A stretch of 6,005 bases of DNA from Oscillospiraceae bacterium (GTDB taxonomy: Bacteria > Bacillota_A > Clostridia > Oscillospirales > Oscillospiraceae), in contig JAFUPG010000091.1 of NCBI GenBank assembly GCA_017481325.1, positions 1 through 6,005 of the forward strand. The letters are read 5' to 3'. Of this stretch, positions 5,829-6,005 are shown in pieces. The notes under the pieces are model-generated. The model was not told the origin of the DNA, did not search any database, and saw only the letters and a program-made list of their open reading frames with translations. How positions within the stretch are numbered: position 1 is the first letter of the stretch; every line of letters begins with the position of its first letter. The position numbers and the translations under genes were made by a program.

Positions 5829-6005
5829 ACCATAAGATTTGAAATAAAGTCAAATCGATGTTTATCGAACTGTTTGCTTCCGCCCAAAACCTCATTGCCA
5901 ATAGAGGTACAGGCTACCGAAAAGCCATGTCATTGCGAGGAGGGCGTAAGCCCGACGTGGCAATCTGTTCTCTAAATGTTTCGAATATGTGGGAATTTGG
6001 TGCAA
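5822..6005 (-). repeat. Interspersed extragenic repeat, right copy, cut by the window end
   Basis: The reverse complement of this stretch aligns with 57-241 over the whole length, with small indels; identity is highest in the head arm and in the TTCGATAAACATC tail block. The head arm starts at 5927 and has the REP-like layout: ATTGC, bulge, inner hairpin GGGC-GTAA-GCCC (5942-5953), bulge, GCAAT. The tail has a hairpin GATTTGA (5836-5842) with TCAAATC (5850-5856). The second head arm should lie beyond 6005. The copy points opposite to the left one, so the two bracket the operon as inverted repeats. The stretch from 5777 to 6005 contains no supportable gene. Confidence 0.85.

Noticed and set aside
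5657..5887. 76-codon open frame on the minus strand over the promoter and start of the HAD gene
   Set aside because: It is translated from the repeat tail, the 24-bp tandem (giving a duplicated GAYRFPIS) and the promoter, then overlaps the HAD gene in the wrong frame. It is not a plausible gene.
1..6005. A hidden defence, toxin-antitoxin or mobile-element system
   Set aside because: All six genes belong to recognised non-defence families with intact motifs. No transposase, integrase, nuclease-effector or small toxin pair is seen on either strand. Only the flanking repeats look mobile.

Overview
The window looks like chromosomal DNA of a fairly GC-rich gut-type Firmicute, most likely class Clostridia and possibly Oscillospiraceae. 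The grounds are A/G-rich Shine-Dalgarno sites of the AGGAGG type, tightly packed genes, a DUF951 protein (typical of Firmicutes), clostridial-looking RarA and GreA sequences, and an extragenic repeat built on the arm ATTGCGAGGAG...CGACGTGGCAAT. The lineage is an inference from sequence character; no marker gene in the window settles it.

All confidently called genes lie on the minus strand and form one compact operon, read from right to left. A near-consensus sigma-A promoter (5748-5776) is followed by: a HAD-IIA sugar-phosphatase-type hydrolase (TTG start); an SLC45/GPH-like major facilitator transporter with a large extracytoplasmic insert; a membrane-anchored glycerophosphodiester phosphodiesterase; the transcript-cleavage factor GreA; the AAA+ replication-repair ATPase RarA; and a 60-residue Cys-containing DUF951 protein. 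Junctions range from a 4-base ATGA overlap to 27 bases, so translational coupling is likely. A strong intrinsic terminator (321-363) closes the unit.

The flanks hold no credible genes. Each carries one copy of the same repeat family, in opposite orientation (2-241, and 5822 to beyond the window end). The complete left copy has a 133-bp palindromic head made of two REP-like arms, followed by a tail of about 107 bp. Each arm contains a small nested hairpin whose stem sequence differs between copies while its pairing is kept. The right copy is cut by the window edge and is joined to a perfect 24-bp tandem duplication only a few bases upstream of the operon promoter.

Functionally the operon mixes an envelope/metabolite part (phosphatase, transporter, phosphodiesterase) with an information-processing part (GreA, RarA). 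The first part could process phospholipid-derived glycerol phosphates, since the phosphodiesterase releases glycerol-3-phosphate and some HAD-IIA enzymes dephosphorylate it. GreA and RarA both act where polymerases stall. These links are hypotheses from gene order. No defence system, CRISPR array, integrase or transposase gene is visible.
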